From the NCBI GenBank assembly GCA_031279515.1, contig JAITII010000022.1, forward strand, positions 1 to 50,606: a stretch of 50,606 bases of DNA. Direction: 5' to 3'. The notes below the pieces were generated by a model. The model saw nothing but the letters and a program-made list of their open reading frames with translations, ran no database searches and was not told where the DNA came from. Positions within the stretch are counted from its first letter, which is position 1, and each line of letters opens with the position of its first letter. Of the stretch, positions 1-8,818 are shown in pieces. The stretch comes from Deltaproteobacteria bacterium. Its GTDB lineage: Bacteria; Desulfobacterota; Desulfarculia; Adiutricales; Adiutricaceae. Position numbers and translations under genes: made by a program.

Positions 1-558
1 ATAATTTTATGGAGTAAAGCAAAAAAAAATGTAATCTTCTTATATATCATACAGTATAAGATGTTTTGTAGAAATTATCATATAATATCTTTGATTCAAT
101 AAAATATATTAAATATTAACAATTATACTCTTTAATATATATAATACTTAAAATTATACCTATTTATTCTTTCTGCTTATCATAAGATTATTCCGGACAG
201 ACGTGGTTTTTATCCATCGATCTTGATTTGCTGATAGGAGTTAATCTGCTCATATGTCAAAGTGATTGGCTCTAAACTGGTGCTTAGCATGTTTCAAGCT
301 CTGTCCAATTTAGAAAATAGCTTGAAAAAAATCGAATGTTTAGAATAAAATATACCACGCAAACCTACGAATTATATGTGGTGGTATTGTCAGAATGGTC
401 AACTAGGTGGTAAGTCATCATCAAACCAGGGACTGGCATTTTGAAAGCAAATTAAAACATCCTGGCTTTAACCATGACTAGGTTCAGCTGACTAAGTCGG
501 GTACAATTGAGCCACGATACATTGGCGGACAATTTATCTTTTTTCATCTTGTACAAAA
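1..558. other. AT-rich gene-free segment
   Basis: No convincing gene is visible. The sequence is very AT-rich, especially 1-180. On the minus strand between about 310 and 195 there is a short open run reading roughly QSLKHAKHQFRANHFDI before a stop. It could be the remnant of a decayed coding region, possibly transposase-like, but it is too short to assign. The last 20 bases lead into the ribosome binding site of the lipoprotein gene at 571. Confidence 0.5.
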
Positions 559-570
559 CGGAGGTTATTA

Positions 571-999
571 ATGTACACAAAGAAAAAAACGGTGTTTGGA
601 AAGGCAGCCTGTCTGATTATCAGCGTAATGATGTTTTTATTTCTATTGTCGAGTTGCGGGGAAGAACCAACAACGCTAAAGGTAGAGTTAGAAGAATTCA
701 ATGGAGTGCCTACATCCTTCCGGTTTGTAGACACGTCAACAGGCAAAGAAATTTACTATACGACTATTATCTTCGATGGGCAGCCTGTGTATAAAGCTGT
801 TGCCATGTCTAGTGGAGTATACTTTGCTTTTGACGAAAGTCAATACAAAGTCGAGGGTAATACCACAACTTTTAGTGGAGGAATCATGATTACTCCAGCT
901 GCCCAATGGAATTATACGATTACAGATGTGCCAGAGTGCAAACCGGGCTCCCAAACGCGTTCCAGTGAATGTGAGCTTACTATAATAAACAGCGAGTGA
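571..999 (+). CDS. Small predicted lipoprotein, unknown function
   Basis: This gene encodes 142 residues. A good ribosome binding site (GGAGGT, about 560-565) lies just before the ATG. The N-terminus is a lipoprotein signal: a basic start (MYTKKK), a hydrophobic stretch at about residues 12-26, and the lipobox LLSSC with the likely lipidated Cys at residue 29. The mature part is short, polar and without a domain I recognise, and it has one further Cys pair near the C-terminus (PECKPGSQTRSSECE) that could form a disulfide. By signal type it should be anchored in the inner or outer membrane facing the periplasm. It stands alone in an AT-rich accessory stretch, and a small hairpin follows the stop (GCACAG/CTGTGC, 1012-1027). 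An overlapping plus-frame reading from 507 lacks a signal and is a shadow. Function cannot be inferred. Confidence 0.75.
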   Translation: MYTKKKTVFGKAACLIISVMMFLFLLSSCGEEPTTLKVELEEFNGVPTSFRFVDTSTGKEIYYTTIIFDGQPVYKAVAMSSGVYFAFDESQYKVEGNTTTFSGGIMITPAAQWNYTITDVPECKPGSQTRSSECELTIINSE

Positions 1000-1011
1000 A
1001 GACAGGACAGG

Positions 1012-1027
1012 GCACAGATCGCTGTGC
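1012..1027 (+). terminator. Small hairpin just after the lipoprotein gene
   Basis: A perfect 6-bp stem GCACAG/CTGTGC with a 4-nt loop starts 12 bases after the stop codon at 999. There is no clear T-run, so it is only a weak terminator candidate or an mRNA 3' stabiliser. Confidence 0.3.
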
Positions 1028-1441
1028 TCTATAGAACTGGCTTACTCCCGCGCAAAAAAACAGCTAAGCAATTGATAAAAGAGTTACGCAGCTTCGACCA
1101 CGACACTTTCTATTTTAAAGCCATATTGACTGAAAGATTATCCGACAAGGGAACCACGGACTTTTGGTCTGTAAGGTGAATAAATTCGAAGACAACTAAA
1201 AGTCAAACTAGGGTATCTATGTTACTGGAAGAGCCTAAATTTTTCTATTAACCAGAAATTACCCTGTTTAGCGAGATGACGATAACTATTGTCCGTCCTA
1301 TAACTTCTGCCTACTGCAAACTAGCCCACTGTGGAAGAGAAAATCGAAACTGTCCAGGTTGGCATAATCAGCCTTGACATCTTTTTAACAGGGCTTTAAT
1401 AGCATAGCTTCTGGGATGGATATCTAAATTTACCAAGACAA
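1028..1441. other. Gene-free segment
   Basis: About 400 bases without a supported ORF. I see no tRNA, terminator or recognisable protein remnant here. Confidence 0.5.
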
Positions 1442-1549
1442 GCTGGCAAGGTGCCAGCCGGATGCGATAATAATTTTATGGATTCTTTTGGAGGAAACTG
1501 TTAAATGAATTTTGGTGATTGTAACTTAATCTGATGCTCAGATTAAGTT
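1442..1549 (+). other. Hairpin, two mini-ORFs and second hairpin
   Basis: A compact plus-strand arrangement. First comes a perfect GC-rich hairpin GCTGGCA/TGCCAGC with a 3-nt loop (1442-1458). An 8-codon ORF follows (ATG 1478, MDSFGGNC, TAA 1502-1504), and immediately after it a 9-codon ORF (ATG 1505, MNFGDCNLI, TGA 1532-1534). The second ORF is preceded by GGAGG (1490-1494) at good spacing. Its end overlaps an 11-bp perfect hairpin AACTTAATCTG/CAGATTAAGTT (1523-1549). The second hairpin also lies just beyond the stop of the minus-strand gene at 1556 and may serve as its terminator. The plus-strand arrangement could be a leader or attenuator, the start of a truncated gene, or chance. Confidence 0.35.
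1523..1549 (-). terminator. Hairpin downstream of the repeat protein
   Basis: An 11-bp perfect inverted repeat AACTTAATCTG/CAGATTAAGTT with loop ATGCT, seven bases beyond the stop of the minus-strand repeat gene. No strong U-tract follows on the minus strand, so termination is plausible but not certain. Confidence 0.4.
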
Positions 1550-1555
1550 GGCAAG

Positions 1556-1891
1556 TTAGTTCTTAGGCGACCCCCATCGATCCGTTTGTTGACAAACTGT
1601 TTCACCACGGTAGTTTTCCTTGCATCGAATTTGTGTGTCTCCTTGAGGCGTTCCCCATCGATCCGTTTGTTGACAAACTGTTTCACCACGGTAGTTGTCC
1701 TTGCATCGAGTTTGTGTGTCTCCTTGAGGGGTTCCCCAGCGATCCGTTTCTTCACAAACTGTTTCACCGCGGTAGTTCTCCTTGCATCTTGTATCTGCAT
1801 AGAGCGGCGTTATTAAAGTAATAAAAGTTGTTAAAAAACCGATAGTTAAAAATAGAAAGGTTAAAAAGAGAAAGTTGCGGGAAGCTTGCAT
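1556..1891 (-). CDS. Secreted protein with three 27-residue Cys repeats
   Basis: This gene encodes 111 residues. Residues 1-32 form a long hydrophobic signal peptide ending PLYA, so cleavage is likely before Asp33. The rest is three tandem 27-residue units beginning at residues 35, 62 and 89 (the last is cut to 23), of the form RCKENYRGETVCQQTDRWG plus TPQGDTQ. Each unit has two Cys ten residues apart, suggesting one disulfide per unit after export. The repeats are near-identical in DNA (81-bp units at 1709-1789, 1628-1708 and 1559-1627), implying recent duplication. AAAGGA lies 9-10 bases before the ATG. Other frames are also open through the repeats, but only this one has a signal peptide and ribosome binding site. 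I do not recognise the family; a surface or periplasmic role is inferred. Confidence 0.65.
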   Translation of the reverse strand: MQASRNFLFLTFLFLTIGFLTTFITLITPLYADTRCKENYRGETVCEETDRWGTPQGDTQTRCKDNYRGETVCQQTDRWGTPQGDTQIRCKENYRGETVCQQTDRWGSPKN

Positions 1892-2068
1892 AATTAGATA
1901 TCCTTTGTTTTGAAAACGCTATCACGATACCTATTAAATTTTTATGATACTTAATATGATTTATGCATTGTCTAGTTAATTGAGTACCACATGTTTTGAT
2001 AAATGACAACAACCATATGAGTTCATTACATTTAAAAGGCGATAGCGATAGCTAAGTTAGGTCTATAC

Positions 2069-3814
2069 TCAGTCCTTGCTGCCCTTGTGCCGCCCTCGGC
2101 CTCTGTTAGGGGGTACTGAGGAGTCAAAAAAAGTCTTTGCCTGTACACCGGTTTTATCCTTGTTCTTGCTGCCCTTGGGTCGCCCTCGGCCCTTCCTTTT
2201 AATTTCATTCTTCACTTTATCTAGATAGGAATCTTTTTTAAGGAGATTACCTCTTTCTTGTGGAAAGTCACATACTATTTTCAAATGACCTAAAATGTCG
2301 TTCTGTTCTTTGGTTAGTTCTTCTACAATAGCTGCCGTTTCGTATAGCTTGATTCCTAAGTGATGCATTTTGTAGAAAGCATTGCTAGTGCTGTACTTTG
2401 AGCCAACTAATTCATTGCTCACATATGTAGATATTATCGTTGCTATAAATATTATTAACAAGCGTCCTCTGATTGTTTCTTCTGAATGTGGCCCTAATGG
2501 CAATAAGTCAGCAAAATTATTGCTGATATCGAATACTTGTTCAATTATCGCACGATTATAATATAAAGGTATTATCTCTTTTGTGTCATACTCATCATAC
2601 GATAACAAAATGAACTTACCTGCTGATTGCAATTTTTTATTAATATTTTCATCACTTTCATCATCGTATTTTCTTTCAATTCTTATTTGCTCATCACACT
2701 TCTTTTTTATGTCTACCATAACATATGCGTATAATTTCTTACCTTCAATATCAACAGTGACTTTTTGTCCGTATAAGGTTCTGTCATTGAAATTTACTGC
2801 GTTTTCATGAAGTTCAAGATTATTTCCGTAATTTTCCATAAGAAGCTTATATTCTTTCCTATTATGTGGTAACCGTGTAACAAAAGGTATCTTTGAAGAT
2901 ATCAATTGCTTTAAGTTTTTTGAGGAAGAGTAGCCAGCATCTATAATAACTAAATTTATATCAATTTTATGCTGTAATAATGAATTTATAGTGTTAATCA
3001 ATGTAGTGTTGTCAATTATATTACCACAAATATAACGATAAAAAATTGGTAATTTCGTATCCTTATCAACTACATATATCAGTCTAATTTCATTACTTAC
3101 AACACTGTTATGATTGTTGCATGTAGTCAAATACGTCTTAATGCCATTAGGCAAACCTGTGCTGTCTATAAGTATAGGGAAAGATTTTTGTCCTCTTGCA
3201 TTTTTTATGAGCTTAAGACGATCAAAATATAATTCAAAAAATTTTTTATAATTCTCTTCACGGCCAATCAGAGCATGTAATTTGCTTATAGAGCTGGAAT
3301 CGAGCTTAGCTCCAGGATAAAGTATCCTAGCATAGGATTTACGATACCAGTCCTTTGCTTTATCGAAACTATGATGTTCTGCTACTCTGAAACACACAAG
3401 AGATTTAAGTGTGTTCACATGATGTGGACAAAGGTTGTCCAATATATTTCCTAGTTCAAGCTGTTTTAATAATTGGTCTATCAGCCATGCATCTCCAAAA
3501 TTTAAATATTCTAACCGTTCCTTATCATATGCGGCAAAATTTGTTTGAGGGTCAACGTCTCCATATCCAGAATGCATATTAAAAGTAAAGTACCCACGCT
3601 TACGGTTTTTAAAAATACCAAGTCTTTCGTCTATAACTCTGCCAAGGTTCTCGTACTCATGATAGACTTTACCGTTTTTAGTATAAGTGGATTTGACATA
3701 TCTAGCGTAAGTTGCAGATTCCCTTTCTTCATAGAAGATATGACCTGGAAGCAATGAATCAACAACAGAAGGCTGTGCACCAGTATTTTCTGTCTCGTTT
3801 GCGTTGTCTCCCAT
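2069..3814 (-). CDS. IS1634-type DDE transposase with C-terminal AT-hooks
   Basis: This gene encodes 581 residues, full length for the IS1634-like branch of the IS4 superfamily. The RNase H-fold transposase core shows the expected acidic positions: ILIDSTGLPN for the first Asp, LVIIDAGYSSSKN for the second, and a Y-(2)-R-(3)-E type motif (YYNRAIIEQVFD) for the Glu. The C-terminus carries two AT-hook-like motifs (GRGRPKGSKNK and GRGRHKGSKD) rich in Arg/Gly/Lys, likely to bind AT-rich DNA. The reading frame is intact with no frameshift, so the enzyme may be active. The gene is more AT-rich than the housekeeping genes and sits in the gene-poor end of the window. I searched the flanks (1900-2068 and 3815-3960) by eye and could not identify terminal inverted repeats or a target duplication. 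Confidence 0.88.
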   Translation of the reverse strand: MGDNANETENTGAQPSVVDSLLPGHIFYEERESATYARYVKSTYTKNGKVYHEYENLGRVIDERLGIFKNRKRGYFTFNMHSGYGDVDPQTNFAAYDKERLEYLNFGDAWLIDQLLKQLELGNILDNLCPHHVNTLKSLVCFRVAEHHSFDKAKDWYRKSYARILYPGAKLDSSSISKLHALIGREENYKKFFELYFDRLKLIKNARGQKSFPILIDSTGLPNGIKTYLTTCNNHNSVVSNEIRLIYVVDKDTKLPIFYRYICGNIIDNTTLINTINSLLQHKIDINLVIIDAGYSSSKNLKQLISSKIPFVTRLPHNRKEYKLLMENYGNNLELHENAVNFNDRTLYGQKVTVDIEGKKLYAYVMVDIKKKCDEQIRIERKYDDESDENINKKLQSAGKFILLSYDEYDTKEIIPLYYNRAIIEQVFDISNNFADLLPLGPHSEETIRGRLLIIFIATIISTYVSNELVGSKYSTSNAFYKMHHLGIKLYETAAIVEELTKEQNDILGHLKIVCDFPQERGNLLKKDSYLDKVKNEIKRKGRGRPKGSKNKDKTGVQAKTFFDSSVPPNRGRGRHKGSKD

Positions 3815-3960
3815 ACTTACACCTTTTTTGTTGAAATAGCTTAAAAAAATAATCGACCCTTATCAAATATAATCAAAAATAAAAATTTGTCAAGTACTTT
3901 TTTGATTGAGTGTGACAAAAATATCTTTTGTTACGATGAGGACACTATATATTGATAAAA
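2069..3960 (-). mobile_element. Insertion sequence, ends undefined
   Basis: The element is defined by its single transposase gene. The right-hand flank (3815-3960) is AT-rich non-coding DNA that probably includes the promoter end. The left end lies somewhere below 2069. Both boundaries are approximate because no matching inverted repeats could be seen. Confidence 0.45.
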
Positions 3961-5206
3961 AACTTGAATTTTCAGTATATAGTTAAAAATTTGAAAAAAA
4001 TTTTCAAAGTCACAAATCGATGCGTAAAAAGTTCCAGGAATTCCAGATGAAAAATGAATTAGAATATTTAGTAGTAATATAAACCAACATCGGCACTATA
4101 TAATTTGAAGCTTGATATCTCTGGTTATACAGGTCCTTTTTACCTTGTGATCAATCATAGCGATTTACAAAATAAGAGATATCTTCATTAATTTTTTCCC
4201 CAATAAATACCCTCGATTCTTCTGCCTGATAGAATTAATTTTCTCCTTGAAATATATAAATTTCCTAACATGAAAAATGGTAAACATTTTTATACAAAAA
4301 ATAATTGATTCTTGATAAAAATATTAAAAAGTGGTGATTATAGCAGATAAAGCGAGATTAAATTGATTCGAACAAAATGATTTTCAAAGATTACTCCAGT
4401 CTTTAGGCTAAATTCATAAACTTACAGGAACTTTTGATATAGACTTTTACTCCTTAAACATAAAATTTTTTCATAAATGTCCTATTACGATCTCTTGGGG
4501 CCGCTTTCTTTCCGGCTATAAAATTCTAACGTTATGATACAATATATTGTGCCATTAGTTCCTAAAGAATACTTTTTTAGCTCTTGAGCTCTGTTGGACA
4601 TAAATTCCTCATGAGCACTTTCGACAATTTGCAGACTTTTAAATTATGGAAGCTTGGTAATGACAGCTAGCAGTTAAAAGAACTTTTACTTTAATACTCT
4701 ATATCGTATTGTATCTTTAACTATCCCACCATATAAAGCTTATTTAAGTCAAGCGCAAACAAGATTATTTGAGGGAAAAAATCCTTTGAAATTTACCGAT
4801 TCTCTGAAACTAGACAATATCTGTTCAACTTTGTCTATTGGCCTTAAAATATTTTTTTCCTGCTGCATATGAGTCCACCTAGAGATTATTCTTTAATATG
4901 GAATTTATCCCTCTGCTAACTTAGCCGCCTCCAAATGTGAAGCCTTAGCATAAACCACAATTTAAAAAGTGACAAGAATTAGCTAATAACTAGAAGCTAA
5001 GGAATATCTTGCTTTCTCTTAGCCTCTCTAGTCTCCCTTTACCTATCCTCCCTTAGCTTCCATTTTAGCTTTCCTGTTTCTGCTCCTTTTCCTTCCTTAG
5101 AGCCTGCTCACAGGCTAACTTTACTAAAAGCTTCAATTTTTTCTTATACTTAACTAAAGTGTAATTCCAAAAATCAAGATCGGCACAGAAAATGCTATAA
5201 AACCCT
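3961..5206. other. 1.2 kb AT-rich gene-free segment
   Basis: No ORF with a ribosome binding site or recognisable protein is present on either strand. It contains two short words that recur in other spacers of this window: GACTTTTACTCCTT (4442-4455) and ATATTGTGCCA (4544-4554). From about 4970 the composition becomes pyrimidine-rich before the lptC promoter. It is best read as decayed or neutral DNA. Confidence 0.55.
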
Positions 5207-5235
5207 TTGACACCCTCCTCCTCTCAGGATATAAT
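5207..5235 (+). promoter_or_regulatory. Consensus sigma-70 promoter for the lpt operon
   Basis: A perfect -35 TTGACA (5207-5212), a 17-base spacer and a perfect -10 TATAAT (5230-5235). Transcription would start near 5242, about 55 bases before the lptC start codon. Six-for-six matches at both boxes with ideal spacing suggest strong constitutive expression. Confidence 0.85.
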
Positions 5236-5296
5236 CACCTATAAAGTCTCTTAGCCACCTCCACCCGGCCCTGCAAGTACCATGAAAGATTAGTAA

Positions 5297-5854
5297 ATGT
5301 CCCGTTTGCGCTTCTTTATGCTCCCTCTTTTGATTGGTTTTGTAGTAATCCTAGGATTACTGGTCTGGAATGCTAAGAACTGGCCTGGCTACAAACTGGG
5401 AACTTTAAAGGACATGCTACCTGCCAACGTGGACATGCGGCTCAGTAACCTGGTCTTAAACGAGACTGGAACCGGCGACAGGACCATGGCCTTAAAGGCA
5501 ATAACAGCTAGTTACTTTAAGGACAACAACTATTTCATCTTAAACGACATCGATGCCAACATCATTTCTCTGGACGATACCTTTAATGTTAAAGCTGACA
5601 ACGGTCGCTACGAGCCAGACCAAAACCTGGTGGTTTTGACCGGCGCGGTCCGTACTTCCGACTCCAAGGGTACGATTCTCACTAGCCCGAGACTCACTTT
5701 GGACATGAAACAAGGTACCGTCTCAAGTCCCGCTGCCTTCTGCCTGGAAGATCCCACCATGAGCCTATCTGGAGATAGCTTCACCTACGACTCCAAGCGA
5801 GGCTTTTTAGAGGTGGACGGCAAAGTCTATCTGACCATAGGTATTGTCCAATAA
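5297..5854 (+). CDS. lptC: LptC, LPS export protein
   Basis: This gene encodes 185 residues, normal for the family. One N-terminal membrane anchor (about residues 6-23) precedes a periplasmic beta-jellyroll domain. LptC joins the LptB2FG transporter in the inner membrane to LptA in the periplasm and passes LPS along the bridge. The sequence has the typical family layout: repeating beta-strands such as MALKAITASYFKDNNYFILNDI and NVKADNGRYEPDQNLVVLTGAVR, with the Asn/Gly-rich turn between them. It is first in the lptC-lptA-lptB operon and lies just downstream of a consensus promoter. The ribosome binding site is weak, but no alternative upstream start exists in frame. Identification rests on fold-like pattern and on position before lptA and lptB. 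Confidence 0.88.
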   Translation: MSRLRFFMLPLLIGFVVILGLLVWNAKNWPGYKLGTLKDMLPANVDMRLSNLVLNETGTGDRTMALKAITASYFKDNNYFILNDIDANIISLDDTFNVKADNGRYEPDQNLVVLTGAVRTSDSKGTILTSPRLTLDMKQGTVSSPAAFCLEDPTMSLSGDSFTYDSKRGFLEVDGKVYLTIGIVQ

Positions 5855-5860
5855 GCTCTT

Positions 5861-6520
5861 ATGAAACCCTTATTATCCATCATCCTCTTAATCGCAGCCT
5901 TTATCCTGCTCCCTGGTACCCTTGGAGCCCAGGGGCAAGTTGCTTCTGCTACTTCTGGTCTGGGGGGGACCAACACCCAAGGCCCCATCTCCATCTCAGC
6001 GGACCACATGACCGCAGACGACGCTAAACGCTTGATTACCTTCACGGGTAGGGTGGTGGCTCGGCAAGGAGATCTGGTGATAAGCTGCGACACTATGCGG
6101 GTCACCTACCAGCCGGTTGGAAGCTACATTCCTCCCAACTCTACTCCAGAAGAGACTGCTGATGCATTGGGCTCTGAAGAAGCGTCTTTAGAGGACCCCA
6201 ATGCGGCGCCTGACCAAAGCTCCTCCAATGGCTCACCACTACGCAGAGGAGGAGGTCAGGAGATAGACAAGGTAGAGTGCGAGGGAGCGGTCAAGATCCA
6301 GGAAGGGGAGCGCCTGGCAGTGGCTCAAAAAGCCTTGTATCTCGCCAAGGCCCTGCCCAGAAGGCTGATTTTGACCGGTGATGCTCGGGTTTGGCAGGGA
6401 CAAAGCTCCATAACTGGCCATCAGATTACTTACTACCTAGATGAAAACCGTAGCCTGGTGGACAGTGAAGGCAGCCAGAGGGTGCGAGCCTTCTATGACC
6501 AGGGGACAGGTGGCAATTGA
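5861..6520 (+). CDS. lptA: LptA, periplasmic LPS-binding bridge protein
   Basis: This gene encodes 219 residues. A cleavable signal peptide is visible (hydrophobic residues 4-22, LGAQG cleavage region). The OstA/LptA beta-jellyroll begins around residue 44 with the characteristic [23 protein letters not shown] and continues through [11 protein letters not shown]. LptA oligomers form the hydrophobic groove that carries LPS across the periplasm. The domain is split by an insert of about 45 residues (residues 85-130, Pro/Ser/Asn/Glu-rich, low complexity) before [24 protein letters not shown]. Such an insert is not in the E. coli protein and is probably a surface loop. The start lies 6 bases after the lptC stop, and the stop overlaps the TTG start of lptB (TTGA), indicating translational coupling. 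Confidence 0.9.
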   Translation: MKPLLSIILLIAAFILLPGTLGAQGQVASATSGLGGTNTQGPISISADHMTADDAKRLITFTGRVVARQGDLVISCDTMRVTYQPVGSYIPPNSTPEETADALGSEEASLEDPNAAPDQSSSNGSPLRRGGGQEIDKVECEGAVKIQEGERLAVAQKALYLAKALPRRLILTGDARVWQGQSSITGHQITYYLDENRSLVDSEGSQRVRAFYDQGTGGN

Positions 6521-7248
6521 CCTCTCCCAAGCATCTTGCGGCTTCCGCACTGGTCAAGAGTTATGGACCTAGAAAGGTGGTGGATGGGGTCTCTATTTCC
6601 CTTGGAGTAGGTGAAATCTGTGGGCTTTTGGGACCCAATGGGGCAGGCAAGACCACTACTTTCTATATGTTGGTGGGCCTCATTGCCCCGGATAAAGGAC
6701 AAGTTCTCTTAGACGATCACGATCTTACTGATTCCCCCATGTACAAACGGGCCCGTATGGGTCTTACCTATCTACCACAGGAACCCTCAGTATTCCGCCG
6801 TTTATCTGTACGCGACAATGTCATGGCCATACTAGAGACTATAGAGATGTCCTCCAAAGAACGTCAAAAACGTTTGGACAGCCTCTTGGGGGAGTTAGGC
6901 CTTACCCATCTAGCCAAGAACCGGGCCATATCCCTTTCAGGAGGAGAAAGGAGGCGCCTGGAGATCACCAGGGCATTGGCGTTAAATCCTGTCTTTTTAT
7001 TGTTTGACGAGCCCTTTGCAGGTATCGACCCCATAGCCGTAGGTGATATCCAAAACCTCATAAGACATCTTAGGGACAAGGGTCTGGGGATCTTAATCTC
7101 GGATCACAATGTTAGAGAGACTTTAAATGTGTGCGACAGGGCTTATATCATTAACGAGGGCCACGTATTAAGGGAGGGAAGACCTGTGGATCTTGCTGAA
7201 GACGAGCTGGTAAGACGCATCTATTTAGGACAAGGCTTTTCACTTTAA
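6517..7248 (+). CDS. lptB: LptB, ATPase of the LPS transporter
   Basis: This gene encodes 243 residues, standard length. It is the cytoplasmic ABC ATPase of the LptB2FGC complex that extracts LPS from the inner membrane. Visible motifs: Walker [10 protein letters not shown] (about residue 39), Q-loop YLPQEPSVF typical of LptB, signature LSGGERRR, Walker [13 protein letters not shown], and H-loop [10 protein letters not shown]. The C-terminal [16 protein letters not shown] is also family-specific. Translation starts at a TTG that overlaps the lptA stop. lptF and lptG are not in this window, as is usual because they sit elsewhere. Confidence 0.96.
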   Translation: MTSPKHLAASALVKSYGPRKVVDGVSISLGVGEICGLLGPNGAGKTTTFYMLVGLIAPDKGQVLLDDHDLTDSPMYKRARMGLTYLPQEPSVFRRLSVRDNVMAILETIEMSSKERQKRLDSLLGELGLTHLAKNRAISLSGGERRRLEITRALALNPVFLLFDEPFAGIDPIAVGDIQNLIRHLRDKGLGILISDHNVRETLNVCDRAYIINEGHVLREGRPVDLAEDELVRRIYLGQGFSL

Positions 7249-7333
7249 GTATTTTTATAAATCTATCAATATTCCAAAGGATTAACTATAAACCAAAGCA
7301 CCAAGGCCTCTTTGGCTTTTCGGAGATAACGTC

Positions 7334-8818
7334 ATGGCTATGGAACTTCACCTAACTCAGAAACAGTCTCAGACGATGGTCATGACACCACAGCTGCAAC
7401 AGGCCATCAAGCTATTGCAGATGAATCATATAGAGCTAACCGAGGAAATTACTAATGAGATGATGTCCAATCCTCTTTTAGAGCTCACAGCTCCGGCCAA
7501 CACCCCGGAGGGCGAGTCTGAAAACGCCGCAGACGATCCTGACTACGACAAGGTCCCAGAGAAAACTGCGCCCAGGGAAACTTCAGAATTCGCCGATACT
7601 GTGGGAAATAGCGAGGAAAAAATCCGCGAAGATATCGATTGGGAAAATTATTTAGAGGAATACTCCAGCTCACCTTCCTCCAACTTGGCCATGGGTAGCC
7701 ATGAGACCCCAGAAGAGACTCCAGGCTTTGAAACCTTCACTGCAGCCAAGACCTCACTTTCGGACTTCCTTACGAATCAGTGGCGCTTTGCCGCCTTGGA
7801 CAAGAGCGATTTCTTCCGCGGCGAGTGCATCATAGGAAACTTAAATGATAATGGCTATCTTGCCGCCACCATGGAGGAGCTAGCCAAGCAGGCGGGAACC
7901 TCTGAGGGCACCATGGAAGGGACCCTTAGACGAATCCAGGAACTGGAACCCCCTGGCATTGCTGCAAGGAATCTTCGTGAATGTCTCCTTTTGCAGCTAA
8001 CTCAATTGGGACTTACCGACTCCCCAGCCTATGAAATTTGCCTCAATTACCTGAAGCTCCTTGAGAAAAAGGATCTGCCGGCATTGTGCCGCGCCCTCAA
8101 AGTGGATAAAGAACAGGTCCTAGCCGCCATAGGCACTTTACAGACCTTGAACCCCAACCCGGGACTGGCCTATTCCTCATCGGACCCCATCTACGTCACC
8201 CCGGACGTCTACATAAGCAAGGTGGGCGACGATTACGTCATCTCTTTAAACGAAGACGGCATGCCGCGCCTAAAATTCTCCAATGCCTACAGGAAACTCC
8301 TCTCTGACAAAAACTCCAGTGACGAGACCCGTAAATATCTCTCAGAAAAGCTCAAAGGGGCCACCTTCTTAATCCGCAGCATTCAGCAACGCCAGAGGAC
8401 CATTTACAGGGTCACTGAATCCATCTTCAAGTTCCAAAGGGACTTTCTGGACCATGGGATAGAGTACTTGAAACCCCTAGTCCTCAGGGACGTGGCAGAT
8501 GACCTGGGGTTCCATGAATCCACCATATCCAGGGTAACCACCAACAAGTATGTGGACACCCCCAGGGGCATATTCGAGCTCAAATACTTTTTTGATAGCC
8601 CCATCAATCGCTTTCAGGGAGAATCCCTTTCCTCTGAGAGCGTAAAAAACCGTATCAAGCAAATAATAACCGCAGAAGACCCTAAAAAGCCCCTATCTGA
8701 CCAAAGGATAGTGGAGATCCTAAGAGGCTCCAACATCAAGATAGCCAGAAGGACTGTGGCCAAATATCGAGAGATCCTAGGCGTGGGCTCCTCATCTGAA
8801 AGAAAGAAAATCTACTAG
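7334..8818 (+). CDS. rpoN: RNA polymerase sigma-54 factor
   Basis: This gene encodes 494 residues, within the normal range. Region I (residues 1-50) is Gln/Leu-rich (LTQKQSQTMVMTPQLQQAIKLLQ) and contacts enhancer-binding activators. Region II is acidic (about 55-115). The core-binding domain follows, then the helix-turn-helix (HESTISRVTTNKYVDTPRGIFELK), and the RpoN box ARRTVAKYRE at residues 471-480, which reads the -24 promoter element. A CGGAG ribosome binding site precedes the ATG by 8 bases. It follows lptB in the conserved lptB-rpoN order of proteobacteria, 85 bases downstream. The usual next gene (hpf/raiA) is absent here, replaced by a 0.55 kb AT-rich gap. No sigma-54 promoter was recognised by eye in this window. 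Confidence 0.97.
   Translation: MAMELHLTQKQSQTMVMTPQLQQAIKLLQMNHIELTEEITNEMMSNPLLELTAPANTPEGESENAADDPDYDKVPEKTAPRETSEFADTVGNSEEKIREDIDWENYLEEYSSSPSSNLAMGSHETPEETPGFETFTAAKTSLSDFLTNQWRFAALDKSDFFRGECIIGNLNDNGYLAATMEELAKQAGTSEGTMEGTLRRIQELEPPGIAARNLRECLLLQLTQLGLTDSPAYEICLNYLKLLEKKDLPALCRALKVDKEQVLAAIGTLQTLNPNPGLAYSSSDPIYVTPDVYISKVGDDYVISLNEDGMPRLKFSNAYRKLLSDKNSSDETRKYLSEKLKGATFLIRSIQQRQRTIYRVTESIFKFQRDFLDHGIEYLKPLVLRDVADDLGFHESTISRVTTNKYVDTPRGIFELKYFFDSPINRFQGESLSSESVKNRIKQIITAEDPKKPLSDQRIVEILRGSNIKIARRTVAKYREILGVGSSSERKKIY

Noticed and set aside
507-794. 95-residue ORF overlapping the small lipoprotein
   Set aside because: Different frame with no signal; the lipoprotein frame has a ribosome binding site and lipobox.
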